A stretch of DNA of 64,000 bases from Labilibaculum sp. DW002 (GTDB lineage Bacteria > Bacteroidota > Bacteroidia > Bacteroidales > Marinifilaceae), in NCBI RefSeq assembly GCF_029029525.1, contig NZ_JAKJSC010000002.1, positions 434,001 through 498,000 on the forward strand, given 5' to 3'. Below the pieces are notes generated by a model. It was not told where the DNA came from, made no database searches, and was given only the letters and a program-made list of their open reading frames with translations. The translations under genes were made by a program, and so were the position numbers. Of this stretch, positions 17,601 through 25,554 are shown one piece after another (position 1 is the stretch's first letter; each line of letters starts with the position of its first letter).

Positions 17601-17745
17601 ATATGATGGCTACATTGCAAAGGACCATCAGTAGTAGCATTGTTGGCTTAAGAAGCCAGTTACTCTTTTTTTGCTTCCCTGTTTGTAGGCAATGTGAGGG
17701 AGCATTAAAATTTTCAGATTTTTTCATAAAATTAAATTGATTCAT
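14662..17745 (-). CDS. SusC-like TonB-dependent oligosaccharide importer
   Basis: A 1027-residue outer-membrane barrel that imports oligosaccharides with its SusD lid, driven by TonB. After a long signal region ending around FGQNSNK come a carboxypeptidase-like domain (ISGKISDSSGFGLPGVNIS), the TonB box (EVVVVGYG), the plug with the SusC hallmark (MEVLKDAASAAIYG followed by GANGVILITTK) and a 22-strand barrel ending in an aromatic (FGVSLNF). I place the start at the ATG at 17745: the longer frame uses a TTG inside a leader hairpin, while this ATG lies 20 bases after the hairpin. It has no STN domain, so it is not of the sigma-signalling type. Confidence 0.93.
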   Translation of the reverse strand: MNQFNFMKKSENFNAPSHCLQTGKQKKSNWLLKPTMLLLMVLCNVAIIFGQNSNKEISGKISDSSGFGLPGVNISLKGTTTGTVSDIDGNYTIFASAEDVIVYSFIGYTSQEILVADQVQLNVIMLEDAIGMDEVVVVGYGVKKKSLVTGSISSIKSEDIQNVPVSRADQAIQGKTAGVSILSTSGSPGAGAKIRIRGVNSNGNSNPLFIVDGMKTGDINNIDPADIASMEVLKDAASAAIYGTEGANGVILITTKTGKAGSSKISYDFQYGFQSSRSDMEVMNASEYQQWMQESGAGTVTLNGTDTDWLDEIFEVAPMQKHHLSFSGGSEKTTYLISGSYYGQDGIVGGDKAKYERFTARANVKSQLKDWLEVGNNFSFSHSKQKYIGEDDEYRGAVNFALLLDPLTQTTYDGTPQRVQDLLDGGNTILQNSNGKYYGLPEYVTGETANPLALLDTYRNNIVQDKILGNVYATIKPFKGLTFTSRAGLDLTYQTDHSWAPVYYFSAESQNSETYVDDNINKWYTWLWENFASYNKTFGDHDFTVLAGYSAEEYQAPDYTMHSAPLIKEGDQYAYQGYTTSNEFDRTGGGYVNHTMTSFFGRLSYNYLNRYMLEVSLRRDAADVFPVDNQAAVFSAVSAGWTISEEDFFDFQGIDYLKLRASWGENGSRSNIPGNEGQEFYVFGAQYPGADDVYQPGAEIDKLINPDLKWETTEQLDIGFDLRALSGKLSFAMDYYNKTTKDLLTTGSGPLSTGNDFPIMNVGDVTNKGFDFELGYNNRDHEFKYSVNLNLSTLDNEVTRLDVDSPVKGDNLRGHDLTWFEEGLPIWYFKGYKTNGIDPTNGDVIVVDVNKDGEISDADQTYIGDPHADILYGATFNAQYKGFDFNLFLQGSQGNDVFMGWFRSDRPFSNKPKFMFDDRWTPSNTNASRPAANNSSDYVYRSDLMVSDGSYMRIKQIQVGYTLPSDILQKTGIDRARVFVSLDDFFTFTDYEGLDPEAGSSNNARQGVDRGLYPIAGKVIFGVSLNF

Positions 17746-17764
17746 TAGCGTATTATGATTTAAT

Positions 17765-17797
17765 TCCAAAAGGAGAGGACCAACATATCCTTATGGA
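17765..17797 (-). promoter_or_regulatory. susC leader hairpin, copy 1
   Basis: On the minus strand TCCATAAGGA and TCCTTTTGGA form a ten-base stem with one mismatch around a 13-base loop containing GTTGGTCCTC. It ends 20 bases before the susC ATG. Sixteen bases (GTTGGTCCTCTCCTTT) are identical to those in copy 2, although the stems differ and pair separately. Confidence 0.6.
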
Positions 17798-17890
17798 CTT
17801 TTATTGATTATTCGTATTGATTGATAGTATTTCATCAATAGTAGTTTTTAGTGAGATTTTTCAATATTCTTTGTGTTGATTAATTGGTTG

Positions 17891-18034
17891 TCAATGGCTA
17901 TTGAAATCGTTTTCGGGAGCATCAAAGAATAAAACTTGATAAAAGTCTATCTTCTCATAATGTTTCAGTTCTAATCGCTTAGTACATTCCTGCCCATATT
18001 TGTCTTTTTTTTTCATAAATTTGCGATGATTCAT
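17891..18034 (-). CDS. Small open frame of unknown function behind the second leader copy
   Basis: A 47-codon frame starting at ATG 18034 (MNHRKFMKKKDKYGQECTKR...). Its start region duplicates the susC start: both have AATACGCTAATGAATCA followed closely by TTTATGAAAAAA, and both lie 20-25 bases after a hairpin with the same loop. After about seven residues the sequences diverge completely. It is charged, has no membrane segment and resembles nothing I recognise. It may be a leader peptide, a real small protein, or the stump of a lost susC copy. A longer frame could begin at 18094, but that start lies within the hairpin. Confidence 0.35.
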   Translation of the reverse strand: MNHRKFMKKKDKYGQECTKRLELKHYEKIDFYQVLFFDAPENDFNSH

Positions 18035-18058
18035 TAGCGTATTAACAAATGAGTTATT

Positions 18059-18093
18059 TGCCGAAAGGAGAGGACCAACTTTTCTTTTCGGCA
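18059..18093 (-). promoter_or_regulatory. susC leader hairpin, copy 2
   Basis: On the minus strand TGCCGAAAAG pairs with CCTTTCGGCA (one mismatch) around a loop containing GTTGGTCCTCT. It starts four bases after the GH9 stop, 25 bases before the ATG at 18034. It shares the loop and 3' segment with copy 1 but has a different, self-complementary stem. Confidence 0.6.
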
Positions 18094-18096
18094 TTT

Positions 18097-19821
18097 TTAT
18101 TTTTTATCATAGGCATCCATTCCAAAGGTTAAGAAAACTAGTGGCGCATTCCAATTGATTGCAATTTCGTTGGTTGAATAACTACATTGCTCATCAATAT
18201 ATGATTTTGCAGGGTAAGTAGATCTGATGATTTCAGGTCCACAATCGTTAAGAACAATTAGGTTTGGTCCACCTACAAGAAATCCTGGTACCGGTTCAAC
18301 AACAGCATCGGCTGCGGATGGTCGGTGATGGATGTTCATTGGCGATAAAGAACCAAAACCTGTCACAAAGCAATAAGCTGTTGTATTTCGGCCAAGCAAA
18401 TAATTTAAACTTTCTCTTGCTGAGTTCAGGTATTTGGAATTCTTAGTTATTTGGTGTGCAAGTAATTTCATTACGCCTTGATTGGCAAATTCAGAATTGC
18501 TTCCCCATTGGTATTTGTTAATTGCGATATGGTAAGGAGACTTTTCTTCTTTCAGAATTAACTCATCTGTACGTGCAAGAAATTGAGTTTCGATTGTTTT
18601 AAACTCTTCTCTTTTGTTAGATGTTAGTAAGGAGAAAATGCCCAATGTTGCAACGTCTCTCCAACCAGGTGTTGAAACTTCTAATTTTGATGAATTTAGA
18701 TGCTTCAAGTAGCTCTTTTCTTCTGTTGCTAAATACATTTCGGAAGCAGCCCAAAACCATTCATCTTTTAAATTGGTATCATCATAAGCTCCAGTTGAAA
18801 TGTCAGCGTCTTGATTGTAAATTTCATTTGGGTTTTTAATTGCCCAGTTCCATGCTTTTTTTGATTGGATCAAACAAGAATCTGCTAATCCAGGTAGTTG
18901 AGTTTCAAAATCACTAAACAATCTTGACGCGTAGCTCATGGTAGCTGCAAAATCGAGAGCTGCCGTTGTGCTTTTCTGAACCAAATACCTCTTGTTTATC
19001 GCCTTGTGTGGCATTACAAAATCTTCGAACTTTTTGGTCGTTAGTTTGTGATAAACACCACCATCAAAAGAATCTTGCATTGTCATCATCCATCTCAAAT
19101 TGTACAAGGCTTCGTCTAGAATATCAGGAACTGTATTGTTAGATTCCGGAATGTTCAAGTTTATTTCATCGAAGTATTCCGAAAATAAATGATAAGACAA
19201 AAGCATTGTGTAAGTCGAAATGCTGCTGTTTACAATGTATTTATTGTAATCGCCAGCATCATACCAACCTTTTGGAGATGATATAATACTGTTTTCAGGA
19301 TGATTTTTATCTGCTGCAGAAGAGTGATAATAGACAATTGTATCTGGATGGCCAGCTGGGCGTGCCCATTTGCCACCATGTAAACTGTCAATTTCTATTC
19401 CCGAGCGATTCAGGTAGAAAGACTTAAGCGAAGCTTTTGCAAGTTTCGCATAAGGCCTTTCTGTTATGATTATTTTATTTGAGATGATGCTATCATTAAC
19501 TACAATATAATACGTTCCCTTGTCTGTTAATTCTGAAAAATCAATAGATTGAATTGTGTCACCTGACAATGAACAATACTGTTTTGAACCAGTAGCTTTT
19601 TCAAGTATGATTTTACCTTCACTGTTTTTGATTTGAAACAGATTGGCACTTGTTCTGACCATTGCTTTTTTAGGAGCATTGTTTTCATATCCAACTTGAT
19701 TGGCAAGGATGAGTTGTGCGTTTGCAGGAACAGGCTCATCCATTTTTTGATTAGAGCAAGCAACCGCTGTCAATAAAACAGCAAGTAGAAAAGTATATAT
19801 TTTATAGTCTTTAATATTCAT
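18097..19821 (-). CDS. GH9 endoglucanase lipoprotein
   Basis: A 574-residue inverting GH9 cellulase. A lipobox (LLTAVAC, cysteine about residue 22) implies membrane or surface attachment. Residues 30-120 form the N-terminal Ig-like CelD_N module (LILANQVGYENNAPKKAMV). The (alpha/alpha)6 barrel follows, with the catalytic-base motif GWYDAGDYNKY (D188, D191), the conserved histidine region (SPMNIHHRPS) and the acid glutamate in STNEIAINWNAPLV (E552). Bacteroidota GH9s attack beta-1,4 links in cellulose, mixed-linkage glucan or glucomannan. It is 12 bases downstream of the GH94 gene and upstream of the susC leader. Confidence 0.92.
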   Translation of the reverse strand: MNIKDYKIYTFLLAVLLTAVACSNQKMDEPVPANAQLILANQVGYENNAPKKAMVRTSANLFQIKNSEGKIILEKATGSKQYCSLSGDTIQSIDFSELTDKGTYYIVVNDSIISNKIIITERPYAKLAKASLKSFYLNRSGIEIDSLHGGKWARPAGHPDTIVYYHSSAADKNHPENSIISSPKGWYDAGDYNKYIVNSSISTYTMLLSYHLFSEYFDEINLNIPESNNTVPDILDEALYNLRWMMTMQDSFDGGVYHKLTTKKFEDFVMPHKAINKRYLVQKSTTAALDFAATMSYASRLFSDFETQLPGLADSCLIQSKKAWNWAIKNPNEIYNQDADISTGAYDDTNLKDEWFWAASEMYLATEEKSYLKHLNSSKLEVSTPGWRDVATLGIFSLLTSNKREEFKTIETQFLARTDELILKEEKSPYHIAINKYQWGSNSEFANQGVMKLLAHQITKNSKYLNSARESLNYLLGRNTTAYCFVTGFGSLSPMNIHHRPSAADAVVEPVPGFLVGGPNLIVLNDCGPEIIRSTYPAKSYIDEQCSYSTNEIAINWNAPLVFLTFGMDAYDKK

Positions 19822-19833
19822 CTCTTTGTATTT

Positions 19834-22266
19834 TTATCCTATAATAACTGTTACTTTTTGTGTTCCTGATTTAATAATAGGAATGATATTTCCTTCAATA
19901 GGTTTACCATCAATCACCATCGATTTTACACCCTTGTTTTTGCCCAAAGGATTTAAGATGTTGATTTCATAAGTGGCATTTCTAAATTGACGGGTTATGG
20001 TATATTCTTTCCATTCTTTTGGGATACACGGATCAATCCTTAAGCCATCGTAGTCTGGTTGAATACCTAAAATGTATTGAGTTACCGCATAGAAATTCCA
20101 CGATGCAGTACCCGTTAGCCAACTATTTTTTCCTTCGCCCGGTTTAAATGCATCTTTTCCGGCTACCATTTGGCAGTATACATAGGGTTCAACTTTGTGC
20201 AATTCACTAATATCTTCAAGATATGTAGGACAGATTTTTCGGAAATATTCCCAAGCTTGATCACCTCTTCCTAATAATGCTTCGCCAATAACTATCCAAG
20301 GGTTGTTGTGGCAGAAAATACCTGCGTTTTCCTTGTATCCGGCAGGGTAGGTTGAGATTTCACCGTATTCAATTTTGTATTCGGTAAATGCTGGATTGTT
20401 TAGCACAATTCCAAAAGGAGTATCCAATCGTTCTTTAACGCTATCCAATGCTTTTTCCATCATGCCTTCTTCTTTTCCGATTTCGGCCATGGTGCACCAT
20501 CCTTGCGATTCGATGAAAATTTTACCTTCCTCGTTTTCTTCTGAACCAACTTTTTTACCGTAGTAATCATAGGCTCTAAGAAACCAATCGCCATCCCAAG
20601 CATGTTTTTTTATTGATTCAGTCATTGCTTCAACATGCACATTGGCTTTATTCGCTTCTTCAGTATTACCAATTCGTTCGCAAAGCTTAATGAATTCTTT
20701 TCCGTACACGACGAATAATCCTGCAATCATTACCGATTCAGCAGTTCTTCCTTTTTTGTTTCCTGTGGTCTGGAACGATTCGTTCGGATTTGTTGAGAAA
20801 CAGTTTAGATTCAAGCAATCATTCCAATCGGCACGACCGATTAATGGCAACTGATGAGGCCCCAAATTATTCACAACATGATTGAAAGATACTTTTAGGT
20901 GATGAAACAAAGATTGTGCTTTTGATTCATCATTATCGAAAGGAACCATTTCATCCAGAATACTAAAATCACCTGTTTCTTTAATATAGCATGTTACAGA
21001 TAAGATTAACCACAACGGATCATCATTAAAATCGCCTCCTAAGGCATGATTTCCCATTTTTGTTAGTGGTTGATATTGGTGATAGCATCCGCCATCTTCA
21101 AATTGAGTAGCTGCAATATCTAAAATTCGTTGTCTTGCTTCAGCTGGTATTTGGTGAACGAAACCAATAATATCTTGATTGGAATCTCTGAATCCCATGC
21201 CACGACCGATTCCACTTTCGAAGAAACTTGCACTTCTCGACATGTTAAAGGTCACCATGCATTGGTATTGATTCCAAATGCTAACCATTCTGTTTAGCTC
21301 CGTTTCTTGACTCTCCAAATTGAATTTGTCAAGCAGTTTAGACCAGTAAGTTTCTAAATCTGCGAAAGCAGTATTCACTTTTTCGGTAGTGTCAAATTGA
21401 GCCATCATGACTTTGGCTTTCTCTTTGTTGATAACTCCTTTAGAAGCCCATTTTTCTTCGTCTTTGTTCTCTACATATCCTAAAGTGAAAACAAACTCTT
21501 TTTCTTCACCTGCTTGTAATTCTACTTCGATGTAATGAGATGCAACAGGCGACCATCCGTGAGCAATGCTGTTTCCGGCTTTGCCATTTTCAATTGCCTG
21601 TGGTTTATCAAATCCATTGTGCATACCAATAAAGCTTTCGCGATCGGTGTCAAAACCATTTATTTCAGAATTTACTGAAAAGAATGCGTAATGATTTCTT
21701 CTCTCTTTGTATTCAGTTTTGTGGTAAAGTGCTGATCCTTCAACTTCAACTTCGCCTGTTGATAGGTTGCGTTGAAAATTGGTCATGTCATCTTCAGCAT
21801 TCCAAAGGCACCATTCTGCGAACGAGAAAAGCTTTACTTTCTTAACTTTATCGGTTTCGTTTTTTAGTTTTAACAGATGTACTTCTCCCATGTAGTCAAG
21901 AGGGATGAAGCAAAGTAAATTTGAAGAAAGTCCATTTTTACTGCTTAAAAAACGAGTATAACTAAGGCCATGACGACACTCATACTTGTCTAGTTCTGTT
22001 TGAGTTGGTTTAAAACCTGGATTCCAAGTGCACTCCTCATCTTTTATATAGTAGTAACGCCCGCCCATATCTACAGGCACGTTATTGTAACGATATCTAG
22101 TTAACCTTCTAAATTTCGCATCTTTATAAAAAGTGTATCCTCCCGCTGTATTTGATATCAATCCAAAAAAGTCTTTGTTTCCAAGGTAATTGATCCATGG
22201 AAAAGGTGTTTTTGGTGATGTAATCACATACTCTCTGTTGGTGTCATCAAAGAAACCGTACTTCAT
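19834..22266 (-). CDS. GH94 cellobiose-type phosphorylase
   Basis: An 810-residue GH94 enzyme that phosphorolyses a beta-linked glucose disaccharide into alpha-glucose 1-phosphate plus glucose, saving ATP. It has no signal peptide and is therefore cytoplasmic. The N-terminal beta-sandwich opens with [20 protein letters not shown] and the catalytic barrel holds the acid motif [11 protein letters not shown] (D480/D483). GH94 also includes laminaribiose and cellodextrin phosphorylases, but length and N-terminus are closest to cellobiose phosphorylase. The neighbouring symporter probably delivers the substrate. A 17-base palindrome lies 30 bases upstream of the start. Confidence 0.93.
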   Translation of the reverse strand: MKYGFFDDTNREYVITSPKTPFPWINYLGNKDFFGLISNTAGGYTFYKDAKFRRLTRYRYNNVPVDMGGRYYYIKDEECTWNPGFKPTQTELDKYECRHGLSYTRFLSSKNGLSSNLLCFIPLDYMGEVHLLKLKNETDKVKKVKLFSFAEWCLWNAEDDMTNFQRNLSTGEVEVEGSALYHKTEYKERRNHYAFFSVNSEINGFDTDRESFIGMHNGFDKPQAIENGKAGNSIAHGWSPVASHYIEVELQAGEEKEFVFTLGYVENKDEEKWASKGVINKEKAKVMMAQFDTTEKVNTAFADLETYWSKLLDKFNLESQETELNRMVSIWNQYQCMVTFNMSRSASFFESGIGRGMGFRDSNQDIIGFVHQIPAEARQRILDIAATQFEDGGCYHQYQPLTKMGNHALGGDFNDDPLWLILSVTCYIKETGDFSILDEMVPFDNDESKAQSLFHHLKVSFNHVVNNLGPHQLPLIGRADWNDCLNLNCFSTNPNESFQTTGNKKGRTAESVMIAGLFVVYGKEFIKLCERIGNTEEANKANVHVEAMTESIKKHAWDGDWFLRAYDYYGKKVGSEENEEGKIFIESQGWCTMAEIGKEEGMMEKALDSVKERLDTPFGIVLNNPAFTEYKIEYGEISTYPAGYKENAGIFCHNNPWIVIGEALLGRGDQAWEYFRKICPTYLEDISELHKVEPYVYCQMVAGKDAFKPGEGKNSWLTGTASWNFYAVTQYILGIQPDYDGLRIDPCIPKEWKEYTITRQFRNATYEINILNPLGKNKGVKSMVIDGKPIEGNIIPIIKSGTQKVTVIIG

Positions 22267-22295
22267 AATACTTCAATTAAAATGTTTATTCTATA

Positions 22296-22312
22296 AAGTG
22301 TATGTTACACTT
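22296..22312. promoter_or_regulatory. Candidate operator upstream of GH94
   Basis: Perfect inverted repeat AAGTGTA TGT TACACTT in the gap between the symporter stop and the GH94 start. Its half-site recurs in the palindrome by the regulator's promoter at 24707-24727. Confidence 0.5.
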
Positions 22313-22328
22313 CTTGTATTCGTCTTTA

Positions 22329-23921
22329 TTATTTATTCTGTAACCTACGGCTTTGCAATTCTTTCGTGATCTCATCCATTTTGCTTTGATTCAATGGATA
22401 AATTGTCATGAAAATTGCGCCTAGAATTGCAATGATTGCAGGTATCCAACTCATTAGCATTTTAATGCCAGGAATTGCTCCTTGAATGGCCACATGATCT
22501 TGTCCGCTATAGTGAAAGGCTGCCAATACAAATCCAATGATTGCACCTGCCACGCCTCCTCCAAATTTGGTTGCGAATGAACCAGCAGAATAAATCAATC
22601 CAGTTGCACGTCGGCCATTTTTAAATTCTGAATAGTCGGCAGCATCACCAAGCATTGCAAAAAATAGCGTTGGAAATATTGCTGAAGCAAATTCGGATAC
22701 GATACCTAATATGAAAATGGCACTAATGTCGTTGGGACCACAAAATATAATGGATGCATTTACGAGTCCTGAGAATATCAATGCATAGATAAAGAGCTTT
22801 TTCTTGCCTAGTTTTTTACTTAGGGGTGCAGTAATCATGGCACCAGCAATTGATGCAAACATTAATGCGACCATAAATGATGCAGCTAAGAGTTGATTGT
22901 GCAAGTAATGCGTAAAATAGATTACTACGATACCTTGTTTTATCGAATTGTAGATGCTGAAAAGTAAACCAATTGTTAGCAACACCAACCATGGTTTATT
23001 TTGAATTAGATCTTTTAAATCTTTTCGTAAATTACTTTTTTGCGCTTTAGGAGGTTGAACTCTTTCTTTGGTGCTCCAAAAAGTTATGAACATGAAAAAA
23101 GCCAAAAAAGCAGACATTAAATATATTGAGTAGCTGTAACCACTTTTTTGATCGATAATTACAATTTTTTCTTTTGATAGGTTTTTTTCACCTGAAACGA
23201 TAAATGAATATGGTTTGTTAGCTTCTACTGAAAAACTTTTATCATGTGTTAAGGTATCTTTAATTCCTTCCCAGGAAAATTTAGCGATTCCATCTTTCGT
23301 TTTGATATTTACATTTTCAACATCTGCAGGAGCTGAAACGACAACCTGAAATTTATCATTTAGAAGTTCATTAACTTGAATATCTGGATTGATGTTTCCG
23401 AAGTGTGCAACTAGATAAAGCAAAGCGCCTTGAACTAACATTCCACCAGCAAAAGCACCTACCATTCGGTACGATCCTATACTCGTTCTTTCTTTGTCAT
23501 CACCAGTCATTACAGCCATTAATGCTCCGTATGGAATATTATTTGCCGTATAGATTAAGGTGAAGAAAATATAGGTGACGTAGGCGTAAATAATTTTGCC
23601 TGTTGGGCCTAGATTTGGAGCCGTGAAAAGTAAAGATAAAATGACGCCTAGGGGAATTGCTGTAAACAATATCCAAGGTCTGAATTTGCCATACTTTGTA
23701 TTGGTGTGATCACCAGCAATGCCAATTAAGACGTCACTAATCCCATCAGAAAAGCGGGCCACTAGCATTAGTAAACCAACTGCTGCAGGATTGATTCCGA
23801 AAACATCGGTATAAAAAATAAAAAGAAATGTAGCCACACCTCTCCAAGCAATGTTTGCTGCCCCATCGCCTAAAGCATAGCCTAATTTTTCTTTTATTGA
23901 TATTTTATATGAATCTGACAT
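22329..23921 (-). CDS. GPH-family (MFS) sugar:cation symporter with a periplasmic insertion
   Basis: A 530-residue inner-membrane transporter of the glycoside-pentoside-hexuronide:cation family: KEKLGYALGDGAANIAWRG at the N-terminus, twelve hydrophobic segments, and the MFS loop (SDGISDVLIGIAGDHTNTKYGKFRPW). Residues about 175-275 form an unusual hydrophilic, beta-rich insertion in what is normally a short external loop before the sixth helix. Given the adjacent cytoplasmic GH94, the likely cargo is cellobiose or a related disaccharide. The gene follows the regulator by nine bases. Confidence 0.88.
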   Translation of the reverse strand: MSDSYKISIKEKLGYALGDGAANIAWRGVATFLFIFYTDVFGINPAAVGLLMLVARFSDGISDVLIGIAGDHTNTKYGKFRPWILFTAIPLGVILSLLFTAPNLGPTGKIIYAYVTYIFFTLIYTANNIPYGALMAVMTGDDKERTSIGSYRMVGAFAGGMLVQGALLYLVAHFGNINPDIQVNELLNDKFQVVVSAPADVENVNIKTKDGIAKFSWEGIKDTLTHDKSFSVEANKPYSFIVSGEKNLSKEKIVIIDQKSGYSYSIYLMSAFLAFFMFITFWSTKERVQPPKAQKSNLRKDLKDLIQNKPWLVLLTIGLLFSIYNSIKQGIVVIYFTHYLHNQLLAASFMVALMFASIAGAMITAPLSKKLGKKKLFIYALIFSGLVNASIIFCGPNDISAIFILGIVSEFASAIFPTLFFAMLGDAADYSEFKNGRRATGLIYSAGSFATKFGGGVAGAIIGFVLAAFHYSGQDHVAIQGAIPGIKMLMSWIPAIIAILGAIFMTIYPLNQSKMDEITKELQSRRLQNK

Positions 23922-23930
23922 TTCTTTCTT

Positions 23931-24671
23931 TTAGACTGTGAAATCAAATAATTCCTTTTTTGTTTTTTCATAAACATCTCTGCTAAAAACGTAAAGACGA
24001 GCAGGTTTGTGTGCTACTCCCGTTTGTTTCTCGTCTGTGGGAATTAGGTATTTCATACGTGCAATTTTCTTTCTGAAATTTCTTTTGTCTAATTCAGTGC
24101 TTAAGATTACTTCGTATATGTTTTGTAATTGTGTAAGGCTAAATTTTTCAGGAAGTAATTCGAAACCGATAGGTTCTTGCTTAATTTTATTGCGCAAGGC
24201 AATTAAGGCTTCGTTTAGTATTTGATTGTGATCGAAGGCTAGTTCTCCAACTTCTGAAACGGGAACCCACTTTACATTTCTACCTTTCCATTCAAGTGTA
24301 ATACTTTGGGTTGCTAGTAAAGCAAAATAACCAATGGAGACGATTCTTTTGTTTGGATCTCTTCCATCATGAATTAACCATTTGCGGTCATTATCTTTTT
24401 TTAATCTTTCTGGATGTGCGAATGTTTTGAATTGATCTAGAAATACATTTTTTAATCCAGTTAAATCAAATAATACACGATAAGCAGCCTGTTCTATTGT
24501 TTCATCTTCGTAAATGTGATTTCCTGTAAGAGTTAAATCTGTAAATTCTGATTTTCCGGTTTTTTCATCAGTAAGTGTTCTATCTACAAGTAGAACTTGA
24601 AGTTCTTGCCCATTGTATCCGAAAATGACACAATCAACAGAAATATAGTCGTTTAATGTTCTTTTTATCAT
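23931..24671 (-). CDS. NrtR/AraR-type transcriptional regulator with degenerate Nudix domain
   Basis: A 246-residue protein with an N-terminal Nudix fold (about 5-150) and a C-terminal winged helix (about 155-240), the architecture of the NrtR family, whose Bacteroidota members regulate sugar catabolism. The Nudix box keeps G and the first E (GNHIYEDETIEQAAYR) but has RVLFDLTG where enzymes have REUXEEXG, so the metal-binding glutamates are gone and hydrolysis is unlikely; the domain should sense a ligand. It is the first gene of the beta-glucan locus. A promoter with a palindrome straddling the transcribed start lies in front, consistent with autoregulation and repression relieved by a sugar. 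The effector is unknown. Confidence 0.88.
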   Translation of the reverse strand: MIKRTLNDYISVDCVIFGYNGQELQVLLVDRTLTDEKTGKSEFTDLTLTGNHIYEDETIEQAAYRVLFDLTGLKNVFLDQFKTFAHPERLKKDNDRKWLIHDGRDPNKRIVSIGYFALLATQSITLEWKGRNVKWVPVSEVGELAFDHNQILNEALIALRNKIKQEPIGFELLPEKFSLTQLQNIYEVILSTELDKRNFRKKIARMKYLIPTDEKQTGVAHKPARLYVFSRDVYEKTKKELFDFTV

Positions 24672-24706
24672 TGTTGGTTTGGTTGTTTTGATGGTGTTGA
24701 TATGTA

Positions 24707-24770
24707 TAAGTGTAAAATCAACACTAACTAATCATGACGCTAATGTAAAATCTTTTTTAGAAAAATCAAA
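24707..24770 (-). promoter_or_regulatory. Promoter and candidate operator of the beta-glucan locus
   Basis: On the minus strand TTTG (24770-24767), a 19-base spacer and TACATTAG (24747-24740) closely match the Bacteroidota -33/-7 promoter. Just downstream lies the 21-base imperfect palindrome TTAGTGT TGATTTT ACACTTA (24727-24707), well placed for a repressor to block transcription. The same half-site appears before GH94. Confidence 0.6.
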
Positions 24771-24812
24771 AAATGATTTGTCTCTTGATCGAAAACGTGT
24801 GCGTAATACATT

Positions 24813-25260
24813 GTATAAAGTACACTAAGTCTTCTTTGTTTTCCTGCCTTTGATGATGTAAATGAAAGTTTAAGGGGAAAGCTTATTTAGAGTTAGTGTA
24901 AATAATTAGTGTGGTGGTTTTCTCAATTCAGGGAGAAAGTAGAAGATATATGTTTTGATTGAGTTGTGGCTAATGGAGGAGGAAGTGGGCGAAAAAAGAA
25001 GGTAATATGGCAGGAATAAACTTTTGGGCTTGGTTAGGTGAAGTAAGGTCGCTGGTTCCAAAAGCAATCTGAAAAACAAGAGATGACATAATCGGAGATT
25101 CACCGTGCGAGTAACAAGAATGGTATTCTGTTTAAGGTACTGATGAAAGTACCAAAGCAAGAATTAAGAATTGTTGTAGCTCAATATCTAGAGTGCAATT
25201 GAAGAAAGTATAAAAAATAAAACATTAGATTCTACCTATTAAGAAGAATATTATGAGAGA
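24813..25260. other. Gene-less stretch upstream of the beta-glucan locus with further half-sites
   Basis: No convincing gene. TTGTATA AAG TACACTAA (24811-24828) is a degenerate copy of the GH94 operator with the same spacing, and TTAGTGT occurs twice in tandem 13 bases apart (24893 and 24906). A minus-strand frame of 84 codons at 24906-25160 has low-complexity Leu/Ser/His composition and looks spurious. Confidence 0.4.
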
Positions 25261-25261
25261 T

Positions 25262-25293
25262 AACAAAGGCTGCCTAAATGGGCAGCCTTTGTT
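25262..25293 (-). terminator. Strong hairpin after the small gene at 25302
   Basis: Thirteen-base perfect stem AACAAAGGCTGCC / GGCAGCCTTTGTT with a six-base loop, nine bases beyond the stop of the minus-strand small gene. The T tail is weak. Confidence 0.7.
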
Positions 25294-25301
25294 GTTATGT
25301 G

Positions 25302-25499
25302 TTATCTTCCTTTCGAAATTTCTTTGAAAATCTGTTCGTATTCTTTGAATTTATGTTTACGAATAGGTCTGATTTTGGGTTCAGTTGAGAAATGAAGCAA
25401 TAAACAAGGTGAAATGCTTTTATACTTATCTACGTATTCATATCGTACAAATTCATTGTTGCTAATGCGTTGTTTAATTGTGTTATGGTATGGATACAT
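25302..25499 (-). CDS. Small conserved-looking protein of unknown function
   Basis: A 65-residue basic protein (MYPYHNTIKQRISNNEFVRY...). It has no signal peptide or membrane helix, is rich in Tyr, Lys and Arg, and ends in a charged helix (HKFKEYEQIFKEISKGR). It has an in-frame ATG and its own terminator, which supports a real gene. I do not recognise a named family. It is separated from the hydrolase gene by 55 bases on the same strand. Confidence 0.6.
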   Translation of the reverse strand: MYPYHNTIKQRISNNEFVRYEYVDKYKSISPCLLLHFSTEPKIRPIRKHKFKEYEQIFKEISKGR

Positions 25500-25554
25500 T
25501 GTTTGATTTTTAAAATTTACTTTCTTTTACGGTTTTCAATGTAAGCTATTTTTT

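Noticed and set aside
24906-25160. An 84-codon minus-strand frame
   Set aside because: Leu/Ser/His/Pro-rich, no domain, no convincing start context, in an A+T-rich gap; looks like a chance frame.
25040-25200. Possible group II intron or IS remnant (GTGCGAG after a CACC stretch)
   Set aside because: No domain V hairpin, reverse transcriptase or transposase fragment could be made out.
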